This document shows positions 17,226 through 25,901 of a DNA stretch of 64,000 bases, in pieces; position 1 is the first letter of the stretch; every line of letters begins with the position of its first letter. This DNA comes from CAYVQZ01 sp964453435 (GTDB lineage Bacteria; Abyssobacteria; SURF-5): contig CAYVQZ010000021.1 in NCBI GenBank assembly GCA_964453435.1, forward strand, positions 6,987-70,986, in the 5' to 3' direction. The translations under genes were made by a program, and so were the position numbers. The notes beneath the pieces are model-generated. The model made no database searches. It saw only the letters and a list, made by a program, of their open reading frames with translations, and had not been told where the DNA came from.

Positions 17226-17312
17226 CGGCTCGCTCCTTTCTGCGTGATACGGCAAACGCGGAAGCTTTCATTCGGGCAAAACTCCGAGAGGCTGCTTCAG
17301 CGATATTTCCAT

Positions 17313-17342
17313 ATGATATCCTATCGCCGGAGTCCTTTTCAA
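17313..17342 (-). promoter_or_regulatory. Sigma70-like promoter for the GDP-mannose operon
   Basis: On the minus strand TTGAAA (17342-17337) and TATCAT (17318-17313) are separated by 18 bases, about 88 bases upstream of the phosphomannomutase ATG. Each hexamer matches five of six consensus bases. Confidence 0.6.
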
Positions 17343-17492
17343 GTTTACCGAACCAATTTCTCAGGCTCCGTAAAGCCATTCTGCGCCGGCCGTGAAAACC
17401 AGAACCGCCATTCATTTCAAATATCATGGTATCAGCATTTTGACCTCGAAAACCCTTGGGTGCCAGTTCAGAGAGAAACATCTCCACGTCTC

Positions 17493-18977
17493 TCAGCGGC
17501 TGAACGCTGCGCACAGCCTCTCTTTCATCCGCTCGGGTCGGGCAAACAACCCTACCATCCTGACGCTCACCGTAATGTGCGCGCGGCCGGCCGTATGCTC
17601 GGCGAGTACCCGAACCTGGTACCACGGCAGATAAATCCTCAGACACATCAGCGCCAACAGCAGAGACGCCGCGCCCCAAAGCAATGAAGCACCCGGATCG
17701 TATCGGTACCGTAGCACGCTCGATTTCTTCATACTCGTCAGCGTGAGCTCTGTGTGCATCACGGTGCGCTTCTCTCCCAACGCCAGCTCCGCTATCGTGG
17801 CCCATGGGTCATCCGTCGCGTCGCCGGGCGGCCGATAGAGAAGCTTCGTGGAGGGCGCAAGGATGACGACTCTGCCATCATATGTGTAAAGCCTTCCCGC
17901 GTGAGGAGTTCGCAGGCGCAGAGTTCCTTCGAACTGCGAGATTGTGAAGGGCTCCTCGGCGACGATGGCGTCAAGCGTTTCGTCGCCCACCTGAAGCTGA
18001 AATTCATATTCGCAGCCAATCTGATAAAATATGATTCCGTCGTAATGCAGAGGATCGTTCGCCTTGACCCTCTTCGCTCCGACAAGATAGCCGTCTTCGT
18101 ACAGCTCGAGGGTGCTGAACCAGTCGCGCGGGGAAACGGCGTCCCTCGCGAGAACATACGCCACTCGCTCTCTCCCGGGAACCCATGGCGCCAGTATCCG
18201 CTGTCCAACCTTTTCGGGATACCGGAGCTGCGATTCTTGGACGTATTCGACGGTGAATTCACGAAGTTCAACCTCAATCGGTCCGGAGTCTGCCAACCGG
18301 AACGGAACGCCAACCCGACGGGTGATTCGATTCCAATTGGTCTCAGTCGGACGGGTTGGAACCTTTTTCCGTTCTCCGGTGGAGAGGGTGAGATTCCCTT
18401 CAAAAGCAAACAGATAGGTGAGCAAAAAGCCGGCACACGCCAGGAGCAAGGTGACGTGGTATCCCCACGAAAGCCAACGGAACGGAAGCCCTCTTTCACA
18501 CACGACCCTTTGTGCATGGGCATCTTCCGAGTAATGTCTCAACCGTTTGAATCCCAGCCGTCGGAGGGTTCTCTCTATGTCCTTGTCTTTTCCCGTTTCT
18601 GATATTACCGAGAACGAGTGCTCCCGCTGGAGCAGGTCCTCACGGGCAAATCGTCGAAGTTTCGGCCTTCGCCGAAGCGTGCTGAACCTGTTTGCGACAC
18701 ACAGGAACAAATGAATCACGAACAGAAACGTAATCGCCAAAAAAAGCCACGAATGAAAAAGGTCTAACAGGCCGAACCATTGGACAAGTTGCACAAATTT
18801 CCCGCCCGCATGGCCGTACCTTGCGACAGCGCCGGGTTCGGAGCTTTGGGGAAAGACCGTTCCGATGAAAAAAAAGACGACAAAGATGCCGAGGAAGACC
18901 AGAGACATCTGTGTGGAAACGAACGTCTTGGAAATGCGGCGTGTGACGGCGGCTATTTTCGTGCGCGATGAATCCAT
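17493..18977 (-). CDS. resB: Cytochrome c biogenesis protein ResB/Ccs1
   Basis: 494 residues with four hydrophobic segments: near residues 25-45 (SLVFLGIFVVFFFIGTVFPQ), 70-90, 165-190 and close to the C-terminus (about 430-450). A large extracytoplasmic domain lies between the third and fourth, the ResB/Ccs1 layout. ResB works with CcsA/ResC to carry heme across the membrane and attach it to apocytochrome c (System II). The ccsA gene lies immediately upstream (42-base gap), so they form one unit. Confidence 0.9.
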   Translation of the reverse strand: MDSSRTKIAAVTRRISKTFVSTQMSLVFLGIFVVFFFIGTVFPQSSEPGAVARYGHAGGKFVQLVQWFGLLDLFHSWLFLAITFLFVIHLFLCVANRFSTLRRRPKLRRFAREDLLQREHSFSVISETGKDKDIERTLRRLGFKRLRHYSEDAHAQRVVCERGLPFRWLSWGYHVTLLLACAGFLLTYLFAFEGNLTLSTGERKKVPTRPTETNWNRITRRVGVPFRLADSGPIEVELREFTVEYVQESQLRYPEKVGQRILAPWVPGRERVAYVLARDAVSPRDWFSTLELYEDGYLVGAKRVKANDPLHYDGIIFYQIGCEYEFQLQVGDETLDAIVAEEPFTISQFEGTLRLRTPHAGRLYTYDGRVVILAPSTKLLYRPPGDATDDPWATIAELALGEKRTVMHTELTLTSMKKSSVLRYRYDPGASLLWGAASLLLALMCLRIYLPWYQVRVLAEHTAGRAHITVSVRMVGLFARPERMKERLCAAFSR

Positions 18978-19019
18978 AAGAAAGCCAAATCGTCAGCGCT
19001 CCTGTCAGAGAGAGGAAGC

Positions 19020-19895
19020 CTACAGACTCGGGATCCCGAGCAGCTCCGCAATCCAGTTCACGCCCACAAACGTCATGACCACGCACACAAAGCCGAGGAT
19101 ATTGAGGGCTGACCCTCTCCTCCCTCTCCAGCGTTGCATGGTCATGGCGTGCAAATACAGGGTATAGACCGCCCACGTGATCAAGGACCATGTCTCTTTC
19201 GGGGTCCACGACCAGTACCGGCCCCAGGCTTGGTCCGCCCAGGCCGCTCCGGAAACAATGCCAACCGTCAACAATGGAAATCCGAAAAGGACCAGTTGGT
19301 GAGCCCCCCGGTGAAATCGCGCGAGGACTTCCGCATCCATTCCATATTCCGTATATCGTTCGGGAGGAACAAACTCGGTGAGAGCCATGTATGAAATCTC
19401 GACCGCGAATGCCACAACTAACACTGCATATGAAATGAAGGCGCTAATGACATGCCAGGTAAACCATTGGCTCTGAAACGCGGGAAGAACAGGCTCGATG
19501 GAAGGATTGCGTCTCAGCACGGCGTACAGGCATGACACGGTGGCGATCAACGCCACCGGAAAACCTGCCGCGAATATCGACCCGAATCTTCTTTCCACCA
19601 CAAGGTATGCGAGCATCGCCGACCACGAAAACCACAAGAGACTGTCATACAGGCTTTGACAGGGAGGCCGACCGGCCTGCAACGTCCGCAGAATAAGTAT
19701 TGCCGACAGAATGAGCGCGCTTCCGGTCAACAGGCGCGAAGCAGCCCTTCCCCTTATTTCGAGGGGAACGTGAAGCCAGAGCAGGTAGAAGAAAACCGAC
19801 AGCGTCTGCAACAGGATTGCGATCCAGAAAATGCGGAGTTCCAAAAGCAAAAACAGCATGTCACGCCGCAGCATGGCCTCGATTGTACCGTTCAT
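19020..19895 (-). CDS. ccsA: Cytochrome c assembly protein CcsA/ResC, with an altered heme-binding WWD motif
   Basis: 291 residues, about eight predicted membrane segments, HemX/CcsA family (pfam01578). The heme-handling WWD-type motif reads WGRYWSWTPKETW; the family norm is W-x-W-D-P-K-E-T-W, so threonine replaces the conserved aspartate (codon ACC is clear in the DNA). Conserved histidines are present around the motif. It precedes resB, and the pair forms System II cytochrome c synthetase. Shine-Dalgarno GGAG sits 8 bases before the ATG. Confidence 0.9.
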   Translation of the reverse strand: MNGTIEAMLRRDMLFLLLELRIFWIAILLQTLSVFFYLLWLHVPLEIRGRAASRLLTGSALILSAILILRTLQAGRPPCQSLYDSLLWFSWSAMLAYLVVERRFGSIFAAGFPVALIATVSCLYAVLRRNPSIEPVLPAFQSQWFTWHVISAFISYAVLVVAFAVEISYMALTEFVPPERYTEYGMDAEVLARFHRGAHQLVLFGFPLLTVGIVSGAAWADQAWGRYWSWTPKETWSLITWAVYTLYLHAMTMQRWRGRRGSALNILGFVCVVMTFVGVNWIAELLGIPSL

Positions 19896-20030
19896 CTGTG
19901 TGCTCCGCGTGACATTGATAGGGTTTTCGGGAATTTGCGCGTCGCGTCTTGAACAAGAAGAAAGGAAAAGAGTGACTCTTCAGCGAACCGCGGGCTGGCT
20001 CCGCACGGTCGCCGCGCTCCGAGAAACATT

Positions 20031-20510
20031 TCAGCTGTAGAACAGATCCTTGCTTTCCTCGTCCTTTATGATTTCTATCGCCTGCCGGCCCGTCTTTGCG
20101 GTTCGCAACTCGTTCGTCATCCGGTCATGGTTAAAAAGCCGCGCGATGCCCGCGAGAGTTCTTACGTGTTGCTGAAATTTGTCCTTCGGGATGACAAGGA
20201 GAATAATTATCTCGGCCGGTTTACCGTCGAGCGACTCGAACGGAATACCCTTTTTCGAAATGCCGATCGCGCCGACCACTTCCTCCACCAACGACGAGTT
20301 CGCGTGAGGTATTGCTATGCCCCGCTCCATACCGGTGCTCATCGAGCGTTCCCGGTCGAACACGGTCTCGACCACCTTGTCTCTGTGCTCCACTTTCACT
20401 GCGTTGGCCGAAACCATGAGATCGACCAGTTTGCTGATGGCCTCCCATTTATCCTTCGCCTCCAGGTCGACGGCTATGAGCTCGGGCCGGAGAAATTCTG
20501 AGAGTTTCAT
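20031..20510 (-). CDS. ptsN: PTS IIA component, PtsN/fructose type
   Basis: 159 residues from ATG 20510 (MKLSEFLRPELI), preferred to an upstream in-frame start at 20600 whose extra 30 residues look non-homologous and overlap the antiporter gene. The phospho-accepting histidine lies in GIAIPHAN, typical of EIIA-Ntr/EIIA-Fru. No EI, HPr, IIB or IIC gene is nearby, so a regulatory PtsN-type role is more likely than sugar uptake. It follows the CBS-antiporter gene by 43 bases. Confidence 0.88.
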   Translation of the reverse strand: MKLSEFLRPELIAVDLEAKDKWEAISKLVDLMVSANAVKVEHRDKVVETVFDRERSMSTGMERGIAIPHANSSLVEEVVGAIGISKKGIPFESLDGKPAEIIILLVIPKDKFQQHVRTLAGIARLFNHDRMTNELRTAKTGRQAIEIIKDEESKDLFYS

Positions 20511-20553
20511 GGAGAAATCACCACCCTTTTCCGCTTCTTGGTCGAGTGTGTCA

Positions 20554-22245
20554 TCACGCCCGCTCTCCCGCTCGCAAACGCCTGAATATGTCGACAACAT
20601 CGCGTTGGCGAATCATCCCGACAACCCGGGGCCGTTCTCCCTCGACAACCACCGGAAGCGACTGAATTTGTTGCTTTGCGTTATGGAATTTCTGCAAAAC
20701 CTCGCCCAACGGGTCGTCAGGCGTCACGTAGCCTGTCCCGTGGTCGAGCAAATCCCGGGCGATAACGAGATCCGCCAGCGCCTGATCGAATATCAAGTCG
20801 CGAATGCCATGAAAATTGAAATTTCCAATGTACCTTCCTTCCCGGTCCACCACCGGAAATAAGTCGTACCGCGCATGAGCGATTATTTTCAGTAGCTCGT
20901 CAAACCGAGCGTTGTCGGGAACCGTCTCGATGTTTGTCCTCATCACATGCTTTGCCGCCATCGGCTGCTCGGTTTCTCCGAGCCCGCCCACCCGAAACCC
21001 GAGATTTCTCTTTACCGTGGCGATGATTCGCTCTATATTATCGACAGCCGATTGGCCGGGAAGATGGGGCAGAAGAGATATCATTTTCACCTCGCCGCAC
21101 TGCACGAGCGAATACCGCACGGCAATCGGACCGATAATTTCGTACACAACGATAGACCCCAGGACGACGGCTTCAACAGCCTTGGCGCTCCGGGCGCCGG
21201 AACTTCCGATTGCCATCGCTAGTCCTATCGCGACCCCGGCGTGCGATATCATCGCCGGGCCCAAATGCCGTTGCAGGGAACCCGATAACCCCGCAATACG
21301 CGCGCCAATCGTAGCGCCTGCGATCTTGGCTGCGGCCCGCAAGCCTATGTATGCCGCCCCCAAAAGGCCGACATGCAAAAGCGTTTCCAGGTGGAGATTG
21401 GCGCCCGCTATCACGAAAAATAATACGTACAGCGGATATGCCCCTGTGTCGATCCGCTCGAACAGCGCAGGGCCCCGCGTTGACGAATTAATTTTGGCCA
21501 TACCCATTATGAGCGCAGACAGTGGGGCCGAACTCCCCCACGCATAAGACAGCCCAACGACCAGGGTTACGGCGCACAGCCCCAGAAGAAACTGCTGCTT
21601 CGGCGGATGCACATGTTCTTCCACGTAGCTCAAGCCCAATCCGAGGCCCACACCCAGCAACAGGGATTTCCCAATCTGGATAAAGGGGAACCCAAAACCC
21701 AGTTCCTGACTCATGAGGGCAACAAGCAGAAACGGAAACAACACCAGGCAGAAAAAATTGTTCAGACCCACCAGCGCAATCAAATTGCTGGTCAGCGGGC
21801 CTTCCGAGTCGTACTCCTTCACGACTACCAGCGTTGTTGCTGGCGCAGTCGCCATCGCGATGAATCCGGCTACCGCCGAAAGCACGAGGTCGCGGCTGAT
21901 AATCCAAAAGGCCACCGCCACCAGCGCCCACGTCACGCCCATCTCGCCGGCCGTTACGGTCAGAAGCTTTCCCGCAAGCCGTCTGAAGGTGCGAGCCTCA
22001 AACCTCCCGCCTATGTTGAACATGATCAGGCCGAGGGCGAGCTGGGCGATGAGATCGAAGTTGCGTATGTCCTTTTCGCCGATAAAACCGAGAGCGGACG
22101 GGCCGATGAGTACCCCCCCCAACAGATATCCCGTCACCCGCGGTATTTTGAGATGCGTAATTATCTCGCCCGCCACAAGGCCGAGAAACAGCATGACGCC
22201 GAGATGTACGATCAACTGGATTTCTTCTGCAGGAACAGATGGCAT
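20554..22245 (-). CDS. CPA2-family cation/proton antiporter with C-terminal CBS-domain pair
   Basis: 563 residues. The first 390 or so form a Na+/H+ exchanger-type (KefB/CPA2, pfam00999) membrane domain of about 12 helices, beginning VHLGVMLFLGLVAGEIITHL and containing VTGYLLGGVLIGP. The C-terminal 130 residues contain two CBS repeats (from HVMRTNIETVPDNARF, and from LLDHGTGYVTPDDPLGE), which usually bind adenine nucleotides or cyclic dinucleotides and gate transport. The ion (K+ or Na+) is not known. The adjacent ptsN gene, whose product controls potassium transport in other bacteria, suggests a regulatory link. Confidence 0.87.
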   Translation of the reverse strand: MPSVPAEEIQLIVHLGVMLFLGLVAGEIITHLKIPRVTGYLLGGVLIGPSALGFIGEKDIRNFDLIAQLALGLIMFNIGGRFEARTFRRLAGKLLTVTAGEMGVTWALVAVAFWIISRDLVLSAVAGFIAMATAPATTLVVVKEYDSEGPLTSNLIALVGLNNFFCLVLFPFLLVALMSQELGFGFPFIQIGKSLLLGVGLGLGLSYVEEHVHPPKQQFLLGLCAVTLVVGLSYAWGSSAPLSALIMGMAKINSSTRGPALFERIDTGAYPLYVLFFVIAGANLHLETLLHVGLLGAAYIGLRAAAKIAGATIGARIAGLSGSLQRHLGPAMISHAGVAIGLAMAIGSSGARSAKAVEAVVLGSIVVYEIIGPIAVRYSLVQCGEVKMISLLPHLPGQSAVDNIERIIATVKRNLGFRVGGLGETEQPMAAKHVMRTNIETVPDNARFDELLKIIAHARYDLFPVVDREGRYIGNFNFHGIRDLIFDQALADLVIARDLLDHGTGYVTPDDPLGEVLQKFHNAKQQIQSLPVVVEGERPRVVGMIRQRDVVDIFRRLRAGERA

Positions 22246-22373
22246 CAGAAACGCTCTTCTTTTATCTCGCCGCCGTCAAGCTTTTCCGCATTACATATGT
22301 CCCGTAATATAGCGACAGTGACCGGTTGCGAAAGTATAGCCAAAAGCCCCGAAAAAATAAAGCATCAGGAGCG

Positions 22374-23666
22374 TCAGGCGATTGTGCGGAGGGATTGTTC
22401 GGCGGCCCGGAGAGTCTTCTCTATATCCTTCTCCGTATGCGCCAGCGAAACAAACATCGCTTCGTACTGCGCGGGCGCCAGATAAACGCCGCGGCCGAGC
22501 ATCTCGTGGAAATACTTGGCGTATCGCGCGGTATCGCATTTCAGCGCATCTTCATAATAGGTCACGGGGCCTTCCGAAAAGAACATGCACAGCATGGAGC
22601 CCACCCGCGTGTGATACGTGGGAATCCCCGTGGCCCTTGCGACATCCACAAGCCCCTCGCCCAGCAGCGAACCGAGTCGTTCGAGCTTCTTGTACGCGCC
22701 CGCGCGAGACAGGATATCGAGCGTGGCGAGTCCCGCCTCGACGGCAATCGGGTTTCCCGACAACGTGCCCGCCTGATACACCGGCCCCGACGGCGCCATC
22801 ATGTCCATAAGTTCCGCCTTGCCGCCGTATGCGCCCACTGGCATCCCGCCACCGATAATTTTTCCGAGGGTAGTAAGATCGGGCATGATTTTATAAAGCT
22901 TTTGCGCGCCCCCGTATGTCACGCGGAACCCCGTGATAATCTCGTCGAAAACCAACACAATGCCATACCGCTCCGTGATATCGCGAAGGGAAGCAAGGAA
23001 TCCCTCCGCAGGAGGAATAACGCCCATGTTGCCGGCGATCGGCTCAACGATGACGCACGCTATCTCCTTTCCATGATTCTTGCACGCCGTCGCCACGGCT
23101 TCAATATCATTGTAGGGCAAGGTCATCGTGCAGCCGGCGTATTCGGGCGGGACGCCCGGGCTTGTCGGCACGCCCAGCGTCGTTGCCCCGGAACCGGCTT
23201 TCACCAAAAGGCCGTCGGCGTGGCCGTGGTAGCAGCCTTCGAATTTTACGACTATCGAGCGTCCCGTGTACGCGCGCGCAAGCCGTATCGCGCTCATCGT
23301 CGCTTCGGTGCCGGAATTCACAAAACGCACCTTTTCGATGGAAGGCACTGCCCGAATGATTTTCCTCGCGAGTTCGGACTCGCGTTCGCTCGGAATTCCG
23401 AAACTTGTGCCGTCGGCAATCGCCTTCCTCAGGCGCGCGACGACTTCCTTGTTCGCATGCCCGAGTATGAGCGGCCCCCAGGAACACACGTAATCTATAT
23501 ATTCGTTGCCGTCAACGTCCCAAATCCTGCTTCCTTTGCCTCGCTCCACGAAGACCGGCGTGCCGTTCACCGCCTTGAACGCGCGAACGGGGCTGTTCAC
23601 GCCGCCGGGCATGTACCTCTGCGCCTGTTTCCAGAGTTTTTTCGACTTCGCACTCCTCCTTGCCAT
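22374..23666 (-). CDS. hemL: Glutamate-1-semialdehyde 2,1-aminomutase
   Basis: 430 residues from ATG 23666, which has GAGGAG five bases upstream; another in-frame ATG at 23678 overlaps the ahbB stop. PLP enzyme of the class III aminotransferase fold with the HemL signatures PGGVNSPVRAFKAV at the N-terminus and the PLP lysine in TTLGKIIGGGMPVGAYGG. It converts glutamate-1-semialdehyde to 5-aminolevulinate, the second step of the C5 pathway begun by HemA (30895). It is the last gene of the heme cluster. Confidence 0.95.
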   Translation of the reverse strand: MARRSAKSKKLWKQAQRYMPGGVNSPVRAFKAVNGTPVFVERGKGSRIWDVDGNEYIDYVCSWGPLILGHANKEVVARLRKAIADGTSFGIPSERESELARKIIRAVPSIEKVRFVNSGTEATMSAIRLARAYTGRSIVVKFEGCYHGHADGLLVKAGSGATTLGVPTSPGVPPEYAGCTMTLPYNDIEAVATACKNHGKEIACVIVEPIAGNMGVIPPAEGFLASLRDITERYGIVLVFDEIITGFRVTYGGAQKLYKIMPDLTTLGKIIGGGMPVGAYGGKAELMDMMAPSGPVYQAGTLSGNPIAVEAGLATLDILSRAGAYKKLERLGSLLGEGLVDVARATGIPTYHTRVGSMLCMFFSEGPVTYYEDALKCDTARYAKYFHEMLGRGVYLAPAQYEAMFVSLAHTEKDIEKTLRAAEQSLRTIA

Positions 23667-23674
23667 CGCTCTCC

Positions 23675-24148
23675 TCATTTCACGAAGTACCGCGGACTTG
23701 TTTTCTTGAATTCACGTGTGCTGAAAACGACCTCGTAGCTGTCGATCCCGATCTCTTTCGAGAGCCGCATCGCCACTCGTTCACACGCCTTGCGAGTGCG
23801 GCCGTGGACCATCGTGTAAAGATTATAGGGCCACCCTGGATGCCGAGCGCGCGCGTAGCAGTGGGTGACTTCCGGTGCCTTCGCCAGCTGCGACCCGAGT
23901 TCCTCGACCCGGCTCTCCGGAACATCCCACACAATCATGCCGTTGGCGTCCACCCCCGCGACACGATGCGCTATCATGGCGCCCATTCTGCGAAGAATAC
24001 CGTTTTTCTGGTACCCTCGAATGCGCTCGAGCACCTCGTCCTCAGTGGAACCCACTTCATCGGCGATGTCTTTATACGGTCGCTTCGAGTCGGACATATC
24101 ACCCGAAAGCGCGTTTATTATCCGATGGTCGAGTTCGTCGAGTTTCAT
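23675..24148 (-). CDS. ahbB: Siroheme decarboxylase subunit AhbB (Lrp/AsnC-like)
   Basis: 157 residues: an N-terminal winged helix (DELDHRIINALSGD) followed by an AsnC-like alpha/beta domain. The conserved block HCYARARHPGWPYNLYTMVHG and the C-terminal STREFKKTSPRYF are hallmarks of the AhbB/NirD-L-type siroheme decarboxylase, not of a DNA-binding Lrp regulator. With AhbA it removes two carboxyl groups from siroheme to give 12,18-didecarboxysiroheme. Start and stop overlap those of its neighbours by four bases (ATGA) on both sides. Confidence 0.92.
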   Translation of the reverse strand: MKLDELDHRIINALSGDMSDSKRPYKDIADEVGSTEDEVLERIRGYQKNGILRRMGAMIAHRVAGVDANGMIVWDVPESRVEELGSQLAKAPEVTHCYARARHPGWPYNLYTMVHGRTRKACERVAMRLSKEIGIDSYEVVFSTREFKKTSPRYFVK

Positions 24149-24615
24149 TCTTCGTCGTCACTCCCGAGGTCGAAATCGACTTGTATCTTGAACATGTGTG
24201 AGGCGGGAAGATTCAAGACCGGCGCGCCGGTGCGCCGCCGTATCTCCTCGAGGGTCTGCTCGATCTTTTCCTCCGACTCGTCAATGACCGTGAACCAGAC
24301 GTTGTAGGCGCCCTCCCGCTCGTAATTATGGGTGACGCTCGGGTGACTGTTCACGATTGTGACAGCCTCATCGAGCTGTTCCTCGGAAACGCTGAGCGCG
24401 GCGAGCGTGCTCTTGTAACCTATCTTGCGGGAATCGAAGCTGCCGCCGAGACGGCGTATGATGCCGTTCCTTCGGAGATTCCGCACCGCCTCGAACACCT
24501 CGTCCTCGCGGACACCCAATTCATCCGCCATCTGCAGGTACGGACGCGGAGAAACGGGGAACCGCTGCTGAATGATTTCGAGAATTCGATGCTCGAGTTT
24601 TTTTAGAGTCGCCAT
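24145..24615 (-). CDS. ahbA: Siroheme decarboxylase subunit AhbA (Lrp/AsnC-like)
   Basis: 156 residues from ATG 24615 (MATLKKLEHRILEI). A TTG at 24675 would add 20 residues with no family match. Motifs RRLGGSFDSRKIGYKSTL, VTHNYEREGAYNVWFT and LPASHMFKIQVDF match AhbA/NirG-type decarboxylase subunits. It forms the heterodimer with AhbB encoded next. No Shine-Dalgarno is evident before this ATG, which lies just after a repeat-rich gap (24616-24796). Confidence 0.9.
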   Translation of the reverse strand: MATLKKLEHRILEIIQQRFPVSPRPYLQMADELGVREDEVFEAVRNLRRNGIIRRLGGSFDSRKIGYKSTLAALSVSEEQLDEAVTIVNSHPSVTHNYEREGAYNVWFTVIDESEEKIEQTLEEIRRRTGAPVLNLPASHMFKIQVDFDLGSDDEE

Positions 24616-24796
24616 GTGAAACTGCAATTCGCAGGGGCGGTTTACGAACCACTCCCGCAATGATACTTTCCACAATCAGGCAAGTACGAATTCGCTCCAA
24701 CAAAACAAATGCGAAAAATATACAGAAGGGCGCGCGAATGAATTCGCGCCTGCGGCCGTTTTCCGGGGGCCGAATTCATTCGGCCGACTCGCGCGT
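24616..24796. repeat. Palindromic repeat pair inside the heme cluster
   Basis: Two perfect hairpins: GCGCGAAT-GA-ATTCGCGC (24732-24749) and GGCCGAAT-TC-ATTCGGCC (24768-24785). Their 12-base cores, CGAATGAATTCG and CGAATTCATTCG, are reverse complements, so the second is an inverted copy of the first. Nearby, GGGGCGGTTTACGAACCACTCCC (about 24635-24657) forms an imperfect palindrome. The arrangement resembles REP/BIME-type elements and separates ahbD from ahbA in an otherwise tightly packed cluster. Confidence 0.65.
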
Positions 24797-25897
24797 TCAG
24801 TCGTGGCCCGGATACACGCAATACGGCTCTTCGGCAAGGTAGTTGCCGGTGCGCGCGTAGGCCCGGGCGCGGCACCCGCCGCAGACTTTCAGGTACCTGC
24901 ATCGCCCGCATTTGCCTTCGTACTTCGAGAAATCGCGAAGGTCCCGGAATATCTGCGAGTTCTCCCACGCTCTGCGGAAGCCCTCTCGCCGAACATTCCC
25001 GCAATCGAGCTCCAGGTAACCACACGGCGAAAGCGTTCCAACGTGCGAAATGAAGCAGAAAGCGACACCGCCAAGACAGCCCCGGGTGACCGCATCCATT
25101 CCGTACGTCTCGAAGCTCACCTCTTTCCCTTCTTCGGCGGCGCGCTGGCGGAGTATCCGATAGTAATGAGGAGCGCATGTGGCTTTCAGTTGGATCGGAA
25201 CTTTCTCCCTCTGCTCGTAAAACCAATTGAGCGTCCGCTCGTATTCCTCCGGCGGAATCTCCTGCTCTTCCAGCTCTTTCCCGCGCCCGGTCGGAACAAG
25301 GAGGAATATGTGATGAGCCACGGCGCCAACTCTGACCGCCAAAGCGAGAAGTTCGGGCAGCTCCGAAAGATTCAGTTTGGTCACGGTGGAGTTTATCTGG
25401 AACGGCAGCCCCGCCTTCCTGGCGGCCTCGATACCTCTCATCGCGCCCTCGAACGCTCCGGCCACCTGTCTGAAGGCGTCATGGGTTTGCGCAATCGCGC
25501 CGTCGAGACTGATGCTGATGCGCTGGATTCCGTGGTCCACAAGTTTCCGGGCGGTCTCTTCATCCAGCAGAATTCCGTTCACGGCCATGGTCATCTTGAG
25601 GCCGAGCTTTTGTCCGTGCCGAAGAATCTCAAAGATATCTTTCCGAAGAAGCGGTTCGCCGCCGGTGAAAATGATAATCGGGTCGCTGAACGAGGCGATT
25701 TCATCGAGAACGCCCTTGCATTCGCCGGTAGTCAACTCGTTCGGGTACGGCCCGCGCTCCGCCGATGCGCGACAGTGGATACAGGCAAGATTGCACGAAC
25801 GCGTAATTTCCCATGCGACCAACCTCAGTTCGGAGGTCCCGGGATGCTGCGCTCCATGCTGCTTTCGCAAGTTCTTCTTTGCCTCGGCTGCTTTCAC
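24797..25897 (-). CDS. ahbD: Radical SAM heme synthase AhbD (Fe-coproporphyrin III decarboxylase)
   Basis: 366 residues from GTG 25897 with GAGG 8 bases before it. Radical SAM CxxxCxxC motif CNLACIHC near residue 34 and FTGGEPLLR follow the WEITRSCN start typical of the NirJ/AhbD group. A C-terminal SPASM region supplies extra cysteines (CGRCRYLKVCGGCRARAY). AhbD oxidatively decarboxylates the two propionates of Fe-coproporphyrin III to give heme b. It is told from AhbC (26963) by its shorter N-terminus and by AhbC's stronger family match. It lies 4 bases after hemB. Confidence 0.88.
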   Translation of the reverse strand: MKAAEAKKNLRKQHGAQHPGTSELRLVAWEITRSCNLACIHCRASAERGPYPNELTTGECKGVLDEIASFSDPIIIFTGGEPLLRKDIFEILRHGQKLGLKMTMAVNGILLDEETARKLVDHGIQRISISLDGAIAQTHDAFRQVAGAFEGAMRGIEAARKAGLPFQINSTVTKLNLSELPELLALAVRVGAVAHHIFLLVPTGRGKELEEQEIPPEEYERTLNWFYEQREKVPIQLKATCAPHYYRILRQRAAEEGKEVSFETYGMDAVTRGCLGGVAFCFISHVGTLSPCGYLELDCGNVRREGFRRAWENSQIFRDLRDFSKYEGKCGRCRYLKVCGGCRARAYARTGNYLAEEPYCVYPGHD

Positions 25898-25901
25898 TTC
25901 G

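Noticed and set aside
22326..23738. 470-codon open frame on the plus strand
   Set aside because: It is antisense to hemL, whose motifs are unmistakable; the frame has no recognisable motifs and is arginine/histidine-rich as expected of a GC-rich shadow.
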